NCBI GenBank assembly: GCA_965212505.1
Contig: OZ243123.1
Location: forward strand, 620,001-684,000
Direction of reading: 5' to 3'
Length of the DNA: 64,000 bases
DNA from: JAHEKO01 sp965212505
Lineage (GTDB): Bacteria; Acidobacteriota; Thermoanaerobaculia; Multivoradales; JAHEKO01
Shown here one piece after another: positions 17,358-25,617 of this stretch; within the stretch, counting starts at the first letter, position 1, and every line of letters begins with the position of its first letter. Made by a program: the position numbers and the translations under genes. Under the pieces are notes generated by a model, which was given only the letters and a program-made list of their open reading frames with translations, searched no databases and had not been told where the DNA came from.

Positions 17358-18890
17358 CTACGGAAGGGTCAGCAGCTCGCCCATCAGGTCGATGCCGAAC
17401 CAGAGGTTCGCGATCCGCAAATTCTCGTCGGGGGCGTGCTGGTTGTTGTCGTGGTTGGCGATCGGCACGATGACGATCGGCCGGTCGAGGAGGTCGGTGA
17501 ACAGGTAGAGAGGCAGCGAACCGCCCATCGTGGGCACCAGAACGAGCGGGTCGGGTGATGCTCTGCGAGCGGCCTCGACGATCGGCTCCACAGCTGGTAA
17601 TCCGACCTCGGTGCGTGCGGCGGGATAGCCCCCGCGACGATCGAAGCGAGCGACGCGAGCGTGCTCGAGGCGCTCGGTGTCGGTAGGCTCTCGGTCGACC
17701 ACCAAGTAGTAACCCTGAGCGCGTACGTGCGCTTCGACGAGATCGAGCATTGCCACGGGATCGTTGCCCTTGGCGAGGCGAACGTCGACACTGGCGGTCG
17801 CCGTCGTCGGGATGACATTGCGTGCCGCATCGCCGGTCGCGCCGCTGGTCATGCCGCGCACGTTGAGTGAGGGGATCAGCAGCCGTTCGGCGAGCGAGGC
17901 GTTGTCGGCCTCTGTGGCCGCGAGTCCCAACTCTCGACGGAGCTCGTCGTCGTAGTCGGGCAGCGTCTCCATCGCCTGGCGTTCGGCCGGTCCGATCGGC
18001 GCCGTGCTGTCGTAGAAACTGTCGATCAGCACACGGCCGTTGTCGTCCTTCATGGTGGCGAGCAGCCGCGCGAGTCGATGCCCAGGGTTTGGTGCCCAGT
18101 TCCCGTAGTGGCCGCTGTGTAGGTAACGAGCCGCACCGTAGACAGTCAGGTCGAACCCGCTGTAGCCGCGCACCCCGAAGACCAGCTGAGGCCGGCGGCT
18201 CTGGTGGACCGGGCCGTCACAGATCAGCCAGATGTCGACGTCGAGCTCGTCGAGATGCCCCTCCATGTACTCCTGAAGGTGATCGGAGCCGGCCTCCTCC
18301 TCGCCCTCGAAGAGGAAGCGCAGATTGGAGGTCGGTCGCTGACCGGCCGCCGCGAGGGCGTCGAGGGCGGCGAAGATCGCTGGGAGCGGCGCTTTGTCGT
18401 CGCCCGACCCGCGGGCGTAGATACGCCACTCCGGGTCGATCTCTTCACCCTGGGCGGGGTAGTCACGGCGTGTGCCCCCGTCTTCGAAGGATGCGGTGTA
18501 GAGCACCGGTTCCCAAGGTGGATGGGTCCACTGGCTCTCGTCGACCGGCTGGCCGTCGTAGTGCACGTAGATGCCGAGAGTGCGAGTGGCGCCCGGAACG
18601 TCTACCGCGCCGTACACGATGGGCGGCACGCCCTCGAGCGTCCACAGCTCGGCCGCGACGCCACGTGCCGCGAGCTCGTCGCGGATGTACTCGGCGTTGC
18701 GCTGGATGTTGAGTGTGTCGGAAGCGACGTTCGGGATCGCCAGAAGCTCGGCGAAGTCGCGGAGAATCTGTGCTTCGTGGGCCTCGCGATGGGCCCGGGC
18801 GAACGGCTCCTGCGCCTCGAGGTCGGCGTTCGGAGTCGCGAGCCAGAGGAGTGTGATCAGAACGCCGTAGGGCGCTGCCGGGCGGGTCAC
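17358..18890 (-). CDS. Secreted M20 family metallopeptidase
   Basis: A 510-residue M20 peptidase with an N-terminal hydrophobic signal (PYGVLITLLWLATPNADLEA). Metal ligands are visible in IYVHYDGQPVD, GSGDDKAPL, FEGEEEAGSDHL and, near the C-terminus, NHDNNQHAPDENL. A dimerisation lid lies between, around residues 240-380. It most resembles dipeptidase or succinyl-diaminopimelate desuccinylase-like members, but the signal peptide places it outside the cytoplasm, favouring peptide scavenging. The start is GTG, overlapping the stop of the upstream small protein (GTGA). Confidence 0.9.
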   Translation of the reverse strand: MTRPAAPYGVLITLLWLATPNADLEAQEPFARAHREAHEAQILRDFAELLAIPNVASDTLNIQRNAEYIRDELAARGVAAELWTLEGVPPIVYGAVDVPGATRTLGIYVHYDGQPVDESQWTHPPWEPVLYTASFEDGGTRRDYPAQGEEIDPEWRIYARGSGDDKAPLPAIFAALDALAAAGQRPTSNLRFLFEGEEEAGSDHLQEYMEGHLDELDVDIWLICDGPVHQSRRPQLVFGVRGYSGFDLTVYGAARYLHSGHYGNWAPNPGHRLARLLATMKDDNGRVLIDSFYDSTAPIGPAERQAMETLPDYDDELRRELGLAATEADNASLAERLLIPSLNVRGMTSGATGDAARNVIPTTATASVDVRLAKGNDPVAMLDLVEAHVRAQGYYLVVDREPTDTERLEHARVARFDRRGGYPAARTEVGLPAVEPIVEAARRASPDPLVLVPTMGGSLPLYLFTDLLDRPIVIVPIANHDNNQHAPDENLRIANLWFGIDLMGELLTLP

Positions 18891-19150
18891 GCCCCTTCCT
18901 GCGGGGCTCCCTCTTCTGGCTCTTCGATGACCTGAAGGTCGTCGTCGAGCTCGACCTCGGTCTCGCGCACAGCCGCTCCCCAGTCGATGCTGGGATCGTT
19001 CATCGGGTCGTCGTGGTTGATGGCGACGCCTTCCTGCACCTTCTTGGCCTCCCTGCGCTCCGCTCGGAGGGCCTGCTTCTCGCGTCGCTTGAGCTGGCGC
19101 TCCCGCTCTCGCTGACGACGAACCATCGAAGCTTGATTGGCGCGTCCCAT
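18887..19150 (-). CDS. Small charge-segregated protein, function unknown
   Basis: An 87-residue protein with no recognised domain. Residues 1-40 are a strongly basic Arg/Lys/Gln helix (VRRQRERERQLKRREKQAL). Residues 45-87 are strongly acidic (ETEVELDDDLQVIEEPEEG). An excellent ribosome site, AAGGAGG, lies 4 nt before the ATG, which fixes this start over a longer upstream frame. The basic half looks suited to bind nucleic acid or ribosomes, and the acidic tail could mask it; this is inference. The stop overlaps the start of the M20 peptidase gene, although the two products seem unrelated. Confidence 0.75.
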   Translation of the reverse strand: MGRANQASMVRRQRERERQLKRREKQALRAERREAKKVQEGVAINHDDPMNDPSIDWGAAVRETEVELDDDLQVIEEPEEGAPQEGA

Positions 19151-19202
19151 TCGACCTCCTTCACCGGACTCGAGGCCCGGATGCTTCAACCCGATGAGGG
19201 CT

Positions 19203-19255
19203 GTTGATATGAATTGCCGCTCCGACAGGAGCGGCTGGAGCGCCAGTCTATCAAC
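19203..19255. repeat. Nested inverted repeat between divergent genes
   Basis: The inner perfect 8-bp stem is GCCGCTCC (19216-19223) and GGAGCGGC (19228-19235) with a GACA loop. An outer 7-bp pair GTTGATA (19203-19209) and TATCAAC (19249-19255) encloses it asymmetrically. There is no T-run, so it is not a standard terminator. It lies between the small charged protein (minus) and the beta-helix protein (plus) and could be an operator or RNA structure. Confidence 0.5.
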
Positions 19256-19310
19256 GATTTACTGCACCCGCCAAGGGGAGGACCCGTTCACCCGATCGAT
19301 GCTCGGCTAT

Positions 19311-19340
19311 TTGTTCCGCCTGTTTTGTGCCACGTATAGT
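19311..19340 (+). promoter_or_regulatory. Sigma-70-like promoter for the beta-helix protein
   Basis: TTGTTC (19311-19316) and TATAGT (19335-19340) are separated by 18 bp. The expected start near 19347 leaves a leader of about 30 nt containing GGGAG before the ATG at 19377. The local sequence is less GC-rich than its surroundings. Confidence 0.55.
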
Positions 19341-19376
19341 GCCGGCCAGTAGGACAATTCATTCCGGGAGATAGCG

Positions 19377-20777
19377 ATGAGTCGGACCCTGTCGTCGAGG
19401 CGATGGACCCATGTCGGGCTACTGTGTGCGCTGCTGGCTCACCCGCCGATCGGGGGCGACGTCATCCCCGTCTCGGGAGACTGCACCCTCGCCGAGGCCA
19501 TGAGAGCCGCCAACGGCGACGACGACAGCGGCGGCCTCTGCCCGCCGGGCGGCAGCGGAGCTGATCGACTGGTGCTCAGTGGGGACGTGATCCTTACCGA
19601 GGTCGACCACACGAACTCGGTCCTCGGAGGAGACACCGGCCTTCCCCTCGTGACGAGCACGATCACCATCGAGGGCAACGGCTTCACGGTGGCCCGCGAC
19701 GCCGGCGCCCCGGACTTTCGTATCTTCGACGTCGACTCAGGCGGCGATCTGGGACTCGAGGACGTCACGGTCAGCGGCGGAAGTCTCGTCTCGGGCAGCG
19801 CGATCCTCAACCTCCGGGGCGGCGTGACGACCCTGATTAACTCGACGATCTCGAACAACGCCGGCTCCTCGGCCATCTACCTGTGGGACGTCTGGGGCTA
19901 CGGTGGATTCATGATCGGCCTGGAGAGCACCGTGTCCGGCAACTCGGGTACTGGGATTCGCAACTACTACGCCTTGCTGTCTCTGGTGAGTAGCACGGTG
20001 TCGGGCAACGGCTCGGGCGCGTTTGGTGACGGTGTCTCGACCGGCATCTACTCCTACTCGTACCTCGAACAGACGACGATCTCTGGGAGTCGAGTGAACG
20101 GCGTCTACAACGAAGGGGTGACCGAGATTTCCGGAAGCATCGTCACCGGCTCAGGGAGCGCCGACTGCCGGAGCCTCCTGCCGATCACCGACGAAGGCGG
20201 CAACCTCGACGGCGATGGCAGCTGCCCGGGCTTCGATGATCTAAGCGGTTTCGACCCTGCCCTGGCGGACAATGGCGGCCCCACACAGACCCACGCGCTT
20301 TTCGAGGAGAGCTCGGCCATCGATGCCGCGGGAGTCTGTGGGATCAACCGAGACCAGCGGGGCGAGCCTCGAAACGGTCCGTGCGACGCGGGCGCCTATG
20401 AGCTCCAGGGAGCGCCGCTCGACGGCCTCTCCGGGTCCGCTGCGGGACTCGAGACGCTCAGCGGGAGCTGCGCCAACCTCACCGCCGGCGAGAGCGTCGA
20501 CATTCCTCCACAGCCGGACGCGGCGTACAGCTGCGCGGGCATGTCGCTCGAGATGAACGACCGAGTTGTCGTCCGACTCCGAGGGGAGGCCAGGCAGACG
20601 GCGATCCGAGGGAGCGTCGAGGGCGTGACGCTCGAGACCGTGATCTGCACCAACTTCACGCGTCTAGAGCGGGTCAGGGCTCTCATCACTTCGAATCAGT
20701 GGCACTGCAGCGCCGCGGGCTTTACGGCCGCTGCGGGTGAACGGGTCGCGCTCGAGATCAAAGGCTCGGGTCGCTAG
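19377..20777 (+). CDS. Secreted right-handed beta-helix / choice-of-anchor Q domain protein
   Basis: A 466-residue exported protein with a signal peptide (LLCALLAHPPIGGDV). It begins with the CSLREA-like segment GDCTLAEAMRAANGDD. Short parallel beta-helix repeats follow at about residues 80-250, with the Ser/Thr/Asn-rich turns NSTISNNAGSS, ESTVSGNSGTG and SSTVSGNGSG. The segment DNGGPTQTHALFEESSAIDAA near residues 300-320, with DQRGEPRNGPCDAGAYE, is the choice-of-anchor Q signature. The last 110 residues form an extra Cys-containing beta domain. It is likely a surface or secreted carbohydrate-binding or structural protein. A typical promoter and a GGGAG ribosome site support the start. Confidence 0.83.
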   Translation: MSRTLSSRRWTHVGLLCALLAHPPIGGDVIPVSGDCTLAEAMRAANGDDDSGGLCPPGGSGADRLVLSGDVILTEVDHTNSVLGGDTGLPLVTSTITIEGNGFTVARDAGAPDFRIFDVDSGGDLGLEDVTVSGGSLVSGSAILNLRGGVTTLINSTISNNAGSSAIYLWDVWGYGGFMIGLESTVSGNSGTGIRNYYALLSLVSSTVSGNGSGAFGDGVSTGIYSYSYLEQTTISGSRVNGVYNEGVTEISGSIVTGSGSADCRSLLPITDEGGNLDGDGSCPGFDDLSGFDPALADNGGPTQTHALFEESSAIDAAGVCGINRDQRGEPRNGPCDAGAYELQGAPLDGLSGSAAGLETLSGSCANLTAGESVDIPPQPDAAYSCAGMSLEMNDRVVVRLRGEARQTAIRGSVEGVTLETVICTNFTRLERVRALITSNQWHCSAAGFTAAAGERVALEIKGSGR

Positions 20778-20795
20778 TCGAGGCTTCCCACCTCG

Positions 20796-21488
20796 CTAGT
20801 AGGCGACGTCGGTCGCCTTGCAGAGGAAGCGCACCAGAGGTGCGGTCTGGCGGAACTCGCTCGCCAGACGCTTGGGGAACCCCGAGTCGGTGACCGCCTT
20901 CTGCGTGAGCTTGGCGTGGGCGATGAAGTCCTTGCGCCTCAAGTCCTCGACCAGCGGGTGCTCGGGGTCGAACCCCTTGGGCGGTCGCTTGAGCGAGTCG
21001 CCGCCAAGCTCATAGCCGCCGGTCTTGAACGCCTTGCTGGCTTTGACCCGCTTCCAGGCTGTCGAATCTTCGACCAGGCCCTCCCGGATCGCCTTGAGCG
21101 TCGGCCCGTCCGGGCGCCAGATGCCGCCGGCGGCGAAGATTTCGCCGGGTGAGAGGTGGAGATAGAAGCCGGGAGCGTGTGCGCTCTTGCCGAGCTCGTG
21201 ACGGAACTGGATGCCGACCGCGGTCTTGTACGGCTCCTTGTTCTTGGAGAAGCGCACGTCGCGATAGATCCGGAACATCGAGCCGCCCACCGGTCGTGGG
21301 TCGGCGCGGAAGTGCTTGCTGATCTTCGCCAGTATTGGCCCGAAGTCGCTGATGAACCGGAGTGACGGGTCTTTGACGTGATCTTCGTAGCGGTTCTTGT
21401 TGGCCTGGAACCACTCGCGGTTGTTGTTCTCTCGGAGGTCGCGCAGGAACTTGAAGAAGCTGGGCTTGAAGTAGGTGGGCTCGGCCAT
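20796..21488 (-). CDS. DUF2461 family protein (TIGR02453)
   Basis: A 230-residue soluble protein with clear DUF2461 features. The start PTYFKPSFFKFLRDLREN is followed by NNREWFQANKNRYEDHVKDP, FRIYRDVRFSKNKEPYKT and GFYLHLSPGEIFAAGGIWRPD. The family is widespread and uncharacterised. No signal peptide or catalytic triad is evident. A TAGGAT box 6 nt upstream of the ATG suggests a leaderless transcript. It converges with the beta-helix gene with an 18-nt gap. Confidence 0.9.
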   Translation of the reverse strand: MAEPTYFKPSFFKFLRDLRENNNREWFQANKNRYEDHVKDPSLRFISDFGPILAKISKHFRADPRPVGGSMFRIYRDVRFSKNKEPYKTAVGIQFRHELGKSAHAPGFYLHLSPGEIFAAGGIWRPDGPTLKAIREGLVEDSTAWKRVKASKAFKTGGYELGGDSLKRPPKGFDPEHPLVEDLRRKDFIAHAKLTQKAVTDSGFPKRLASEFRQTAPLVRFLCKATDVAY

Positions 21489-21494
21489 GGGTCG

Positions 21495-21500
21495 ATCCTA
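21495..21500 (-). promoter_or_regulatory. Putative -10 box of a leaderless promoter
   Basis: On the minus strand TAGGAT ends 6 nt before the ATG at 21488. The same hexamer at the same spacing precedes hslO at 48193, more than 26 kb away on the other strand. Confidence 0.5.
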
Positions 21501-21588
21501 GCCGAGGCGACGGCGGCAGCGTCGTCGTCGACTCCTGCTCGGGAAGCGTTCGGGTCGCCGAGGGACGACCGACTCGTCGCCGGTCGGC

Positions 21589-22332
21589 TCAGGGAACCGC
21601 GGGGACCTGCAGGATCTGGCCCGGGTAGATCCGGCTCGAGCGCAGACCGTTCTTGCGCTTGACGACGTCGATCGTGGTCTTGTGCCGCTGAGCGATCTTC
21701 CAGAGGGTGTCGCCACGCATCACCATGTAGGTGTTCTCGACCGGTGCGTGGCGCAGCTGATCGACGTAGCGGGCGTACTGCTTCGGGAAGAGCGCGATGT
21801 GGTAGTGCGGTGGCGAGCGTTCGAGCGTCGCTTCGAGAATGTCTTTCGCCTCGAGGGTGACGAGAGTGTGCTCGAGCCAGCCGCGGCAGGTCCGGTTCCA
21901 GGGGCGTCGGAGATCGAGGGCCATACCGGTCGGGTGCACCGACCGATGGGACGCGTTCCGAGGCTGCCGACTCTTCGGGCGCGTCAGGCTGGTGACCACC
22001 AGTTTCTCGCCGCAGGCGCTCCGATACTGCTCGGATAGCCGCTCGATGAACATCCTCACCTCGGGCCGAGAGTAGGGAAACGAGACTTCCTTCAGGAAGT
22101 AGTCGGACGTCTCCTGCGGGACCGGCTCGAGATAGCCCTTGGAGACGAAGGTCTTCACCTGACTCGGCGTCTGGATGTAGGTGAAGTCGTGCCGGCGCGC
22201 CTCTCGATTCTGGATGTCCAGAGACCCGCGGGTCGGCCGCAGGGTTGCGGACTCGGAGGCGACCGGAAACCCAGCGGCGAGGAGGAAGCCCACCGCGAGC
22301 GTCGGTCCGATAGCGCGTCTCTTGACTCTCAT
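21589..22332 (-). CDS. M15-like (DUF5715-type) exported protein with C-terminal LysM
   Basis: A 247-residue protein with a signal peptide (LAVGFLLAAGFPVASES). A central domain carries a D-Ala-D-Ala carboxypeptidase-like zinc pattern: HRSVHPTGMALDL (H-x6-D) around residues 128-140 and HYHIAL near residue 175. A C-terminal LysM domain follows (NTYMVMRGDTLWKIAQRHKT through PGQILQVP). The combination suggests a periplasmic peptidoglycan-binding hydrolase. The M15 assignment is by motif pattern; DUF5715 is the closest family I recall. Only a weak ribosome site (GGAACGAG) is visible. Confidence 0.78.
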   Translation of the reverse strand: MRVKRRAIGPTLAVGFLLAAGFPVASESATLRPTRGSLDIQNREARRHDFTYIQTPSQVKTFVSKGYLEPVPQETSDYFLKEVSFPYSRPEVRMFIERLSEQYRSACGEKLVVTSLTRPKSRQPRNASHRSVHPTGMALDLRRPWNRTCRGWLEHTLVTLEAKDILEATLERSPPHYHIALFPKQYARYVDQLRHAPVENTYMVMRGDTLWKIAQRHKTTIDVVKRKNGLRSSRIYPGQILQVPAVP

Positions 22333-22707
22333 TCGACTCGTTCCGTGCGGCGCTTGAGCGCCACAAATCGAGGAAAGAGCGTGTTTTCTAACATATAGCC
22401 AGAGTCATCGACAAGTTGCTATTTCACTATTGCGCGAGTCGAAGTCGGCCTGGGACGCCGCAGAGTCGCTCGCAGAGGGGGCGCCGGAGCGCGCCGAGCA
22501 GGCTCGAAAGGCTCCCCAGCCGAGCGAGATCGGGCCGGTCGAGGTGGGCAAGCGCCTTGCAGATCGAGACCCGTGAGGCGATGCCGGTCGACTCGGTGTC
22601 CGAGTCGCCTGGTGGAGGCCTCCCAACCGCTCCGGTTTATTGAAGGAATCCACTTCCACGGTCGTGCGCGAACTGGAGTACGATTTGCCTTCGCGAGACT
22701 CGATAGC
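22333..22707. other. Intergenic region with one weak small reading frame
   Basis: This 375-nt region separates the divergent LysM and cytochrome genes. The first 50 nt are AT-rich (TTCTAACATATAG) and probably hold promoter elements for one or both genes. A 48-codon frame starting with TTG at 22430 and ending at 22576 reads as an Ala/Glu-rich helix (SAWDAAESLAEGAPERAEQ), but it has no ribosome site and I do not call it a gene. A TACGAT box at 22679-22684 would give a 17-nt leader for the cytochrome gene. No RNA gene is recognised. Confidence 0.4.
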
Positions 22708-25551
22708 GTGACAGCCGATCCACACGATTCTTCCCCTTCGCCCGTTCGCCGAATCCGCTACAAGCAGGCCGTCGGCCCGCGGCTTCGCAAGCTGCTCGGA
22801 TTCGTCTTCGGGCTCTTTGCCCTGTTGGCGGTCAACGCCGCCTATCTAGGCGGTGTGACGCTGCTCGAGTGGTCGAGCGGAGAGACCTACCAGAACTGGT
22901 TCTACATGGTGATGTTCCTCGGGCACCTTCTGCTCGGAGCGCTCATCGTGGTCCCGGTGGTGGTCTACGGCGTCATCCACATCCGCAACACGCACAACCG
23001 GCCGAATCGGCGGGCGGTCTACGTCGGCTATGCCCTCTTCGTCGTCTCGCTGGCTCTGCTCGCGAGCGGCATCGTCCTGACCCGGCTCGATGGGGTGATC
23101 GTGGTCAAGGACCCGGTGGTGCGATCCGCCGCTTACTGGATTCACGTGGCGACGCCTCTGGTCGCGGTCTGGCTCTTCATCCTGCATCGTCTTGCGGGTA
23201 CGCGCCTCCGCTGGCACGTTGCGCGGCGATGGACGATCGTCACGGCGGTGGTGGTCGGCGCGCTCCTGCTCCTGCAGACCAACGACCCTCGCAAGTGGAA
23301 CGTGGCCGGACCCGCGTCGGGCGAGCAGTACTTCTTCCCGTCGCTCGCGCGAACGGCGACCGGCGACTTCATCCCCGAGCGGGTGCTGATGAACGACGCC
23401 TACTGCAAGGAGTGCCACGAGGACAGCCACGCCAGTTGGGAGATGAGCGTCCACCGGTTCAGCTCGTTCAACAATCCCGCCTACGCCTCGTCCGTCAAGG
23501 AGACTCGGGAGGTGGCGATGGCGCGCGACGGCGATGTGCATGCATCGCGCTTCTGCGCGGGTTGCCACGATCCGGTGGTCTTCTTCTCGGGAAAGTTCGA
23601 CGACCCGGTCTTCAACGACGAAGCCTTCTTCGAAAGCGATCCGAGCGCCCAAGCCGGCATCACCTGCACCTCGTGCCACGCGATCACCCATGTCAACAGC
23701 CCGCGCGGCAACGCCGACTACACCATCGAAGAACCGATCCACTACCCCTTCGCGTTCAGTGAGAACGCCTCCATGCGTTGGGTCAGCGAGCAGCTGGTCA
23801 AGGCCAAGCCCGAGTTCCACAAGAAGACGTTCCTCAAGCCGCTCCACAAGACGGCTGAGTTCTGCGCCGCCTGCCACAAGGTGCATCTGCCGGAAGAGCT
23901 CAACAAGTACAAGTTTCTGCGGGGACAGAACCACTACGACAGCTACCTGTTGAGCGGTGTGTCCGGGCATGGAGTGCAGAGCTTCTACTACCCGGACAAG
24001 GCGATCGACAACTGCTCCGAGTGCCACATGCCGCTCGAGTCGTCGACGCAGTTTGCCGCTCGAGACTTCGACGGGAGCGGCGAGTCGACACACCACGATC
24101 ATCAGTTCCCGAGCGCCAACACCGCGATCCCGGCGCTGCTCGGTCTGCCCGACTGGGTGAACGAAAAGCACCGAGCCTTCAACGAAGGGGTGATGCGACT
24201 CGACATCTTTGGCGTCAAAGAGGGCGGGAAGATCGACGGCGAATTGACCGCGCCCCTTCGACCCTCCGTGCCCGAGTTGACCGCTGGTCAGAGCTATCTA
24301 CTCGAGACGGTGATTCGCACCGTGAAGATGGGGCACCACTTCACGCAGGGCACTACCGATTCGAACGAGATCTGGCTCGATGTGCGGGTGACGACGGAGG
24401 GCGCGGCGATCGGTCGCAGTGGTGGCCGCGGCAGAGACGGTGCTGTCGACCCCTGGTCGCACTTCGTCAACTCGTATGTGCTCGATCGCGAAGGCCGTCG
24501 CATCGACCGCCGCAACGCCCAGGACATTTTTGTACCTCTCTACAGCCACCAGATTCCACCAGGCGCCGCAGACGTCATTCACTACCGGTTGGACGTGCCG
24601 GCCTGGGTACGCGCGCCAATCACCGTCGAGGTCAAGCTGCTGTACCGGAAGTTCGACACGATCTACATGAAGTCGGTCTTCGGCGACGACTACGTCAACG
24701 ACCTGCCGGTGATGACCCTTGCGGAGGATCGGATCACCTTCCCGGTGACGGGCTCGGGCGAGCGGCCGGTGCACGCCGAGAGCCCGATCGAAGAGTGGCA
24801 GCGTTGGAACGACTACGGGATCGGCCTCCTCCGGAAGGGCGGCAAGAGCAAAGGGGAGCTGCGCCAAGCGGAGCACGCCTTCCGTCAGGTCGAGGCGCTC
24901 GGTCGCCCCGACGGGCCGCTCAACCTGGCGCGGGTCTACATCGCCCAGGGCACGGTCCAGGGGCGGGCGATCGAAGCTCTCGAGCGCGCCGCGCGGTTCG
25001 ATCCGCCGGCGCCGAGCTGGTCGGTCGCCTGGTTCACCGGCCTGGTGAACAAGCAGAACGGCTTCCTCGACGAGGCGATCGCGAATTTCCAGGGCATCGT
25101 GCAGCTCGATGATGAAGAGACCCGTGCGCGCGGTTTCGACTTCAGCCTCGACTATCGACTGCTCAACGAGCTCGGCCAGACGCTCTTCGAGCGCGCCAAG
25201 CAGGAGCGGGGAGAGGCGCGCCGTGAGCGTCGCACCGTGTTGCTCGAACAGGCTCAGGGTCGCTTCCTCGAGGCGATCGCGATCGACCCGGAGAACGTGA
25301 CCGCCCACTACAACCTGTACCTGGTCGGCAAACAGCTGGGCCAGGACGAAGCCGCTGAAGAGCACTTTGCGCTCTACTCGAAGTACAAGCCCGACGACAA
25401 TGCCCGAGATCGCGCGATTGCGATCCACCGAGCTGCGAATCCGGCGGCCAACCACGCGGCCGAGGCGATCGTCATCTACGACCTGCGACGCGACGGCGCT
25501 TTCGAGCTCGACGAGGGCGAGAGCACCGATCGGGTCGCAGCGGGCCTCTAG
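22708..25551 (+). CDS. Membrane-anchored pentaheme cytochrome c with TPR domain
   Basis: A 947-residue protein. Residues about 20-190 contain five membrane helices with several histidines (GHLLLGALIVVP, WIHVATPLVAVWLFILHRL), resembling a b-type cytochrome anchor. Residues about 225-450 carry five CxxCH heme c motifs at C233 (CKECH), C283 (CAGCH), C320 (CTSCH), C386 (CAACH) and C436 (CSECH), in the manner of cytochrome c554-like proteins. A beta-rich middle follows, then TPR repeats at about residues 690-930. The GTG at 22708 is chosen because it precedes the membrane domain; the frame is open upstream but reads as non-protein-like sequence. It probably moves electrons across the membrane, and the CRTAC1 gene lies 66 nt downstream. 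Confidence 0.88.
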   Translation: MTADPHDSSPSPVRRIRYKQAVGPRLRKLLGFVFGLFALLAVNAAYLGGVTLLEWSSGETYQNWFYMVMFLGHLLLGALIVVPVVVYGVIHIRNTHNRPNRRAVYVGYALFVVSLALLASGIVLTRLDGVIVVKDPVVRSAAYWIHVATPLVAVWLFILHRLAGTRLRWHVARRWTIVTAVVVGALLLLQTNDPRKWNVAGPASGEQYFFPSLARTATGDFIPERVLMNDAYCKECHEDSHASWEMSVHRFSSFNNPAYASSVKETREVAMARDGDVHASRFCAGCHDPVVFFSGKFDDPVFNDEAFFESDPSAQAGITCTSCHAITHVNSPRGNADYTIEEPIHYPFAFSENASMRWVSEQLVKAKPEFHKKTFLKPLHKTAEFCAACHKVHLPEELNKYKFLRGQNHYDSYLLSGVSGHGVQSFYYPDKAIDNCSECHMPLESSTQFAARDFDGSGESTHHDHQFPSANTAIPALLGLPDWVNEKHRAFNEGVMRLDIFGVKEGGKIDGELTAPLRPSVPELTAGQSYLLETVIRTVKMGHHFTQGTTDSNEIWLDVRVTTEGAAIGRSGGRGRDGAVDPWSHFVNSYVLDREGRRIDRRNAQDIFVPLYSHQIPPGAADVIHYRLDVPAWVRAPITVEVKLLYRKFDTIYMKSVFGDDYVNDLPVMTLAEDRITFPVTGSGERPVHAESPIEEWQRWNDYGIGLLRKGGKSKGELRQAEHAFRQVEALGRPDGPLNLARVYIAQGTVQGRAIEALERAARFDPPAPSWSVAWFTGLVNKQNGFLDEAIANFQGIVQLDDEETRARGFDFSLDYRLLNELGQTLFERAKQERGEARRERRTVLLEQAQGRFLEAIAIDPENVTAHYNLYLVGKQLGQDEAAEEHFALYSKYKPDDNARDRAIAIHRAANPAANHAAEAIVIYDLRRDGAFELDEGESTDRVAAGL

Positions 25552-25583
25552 GGGAGACTGCCCCGAGGGTAGCTCGCGTCCGG

Positions 25584-25589
25584 TAGGCT
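25584..25589 (+). promoter_or_regulatory. Putative -10 box for the CRTAC1 gene
   Basis: CGG-TAGGCT ends 28 nt before the ATG at 25618, and CGGAGG (25602-25607) lies in between as ribosome site. It would give an ordinary leader of about 22 nt and shows that leadered and leaderless genes share the same box type. Confidence 0.35.
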
Positions 25590-25617
25590 TCGCGCTTCGT
25601 TCGGAGGCGATCGACTC

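Noticed and set aside
22333..22707. tRNA or structured RNA gene in the largest gap
   Set aside because: No cloverleaf with a T-loop GTTCRA box was found on reading either strand. A covariance-model search would settle it.
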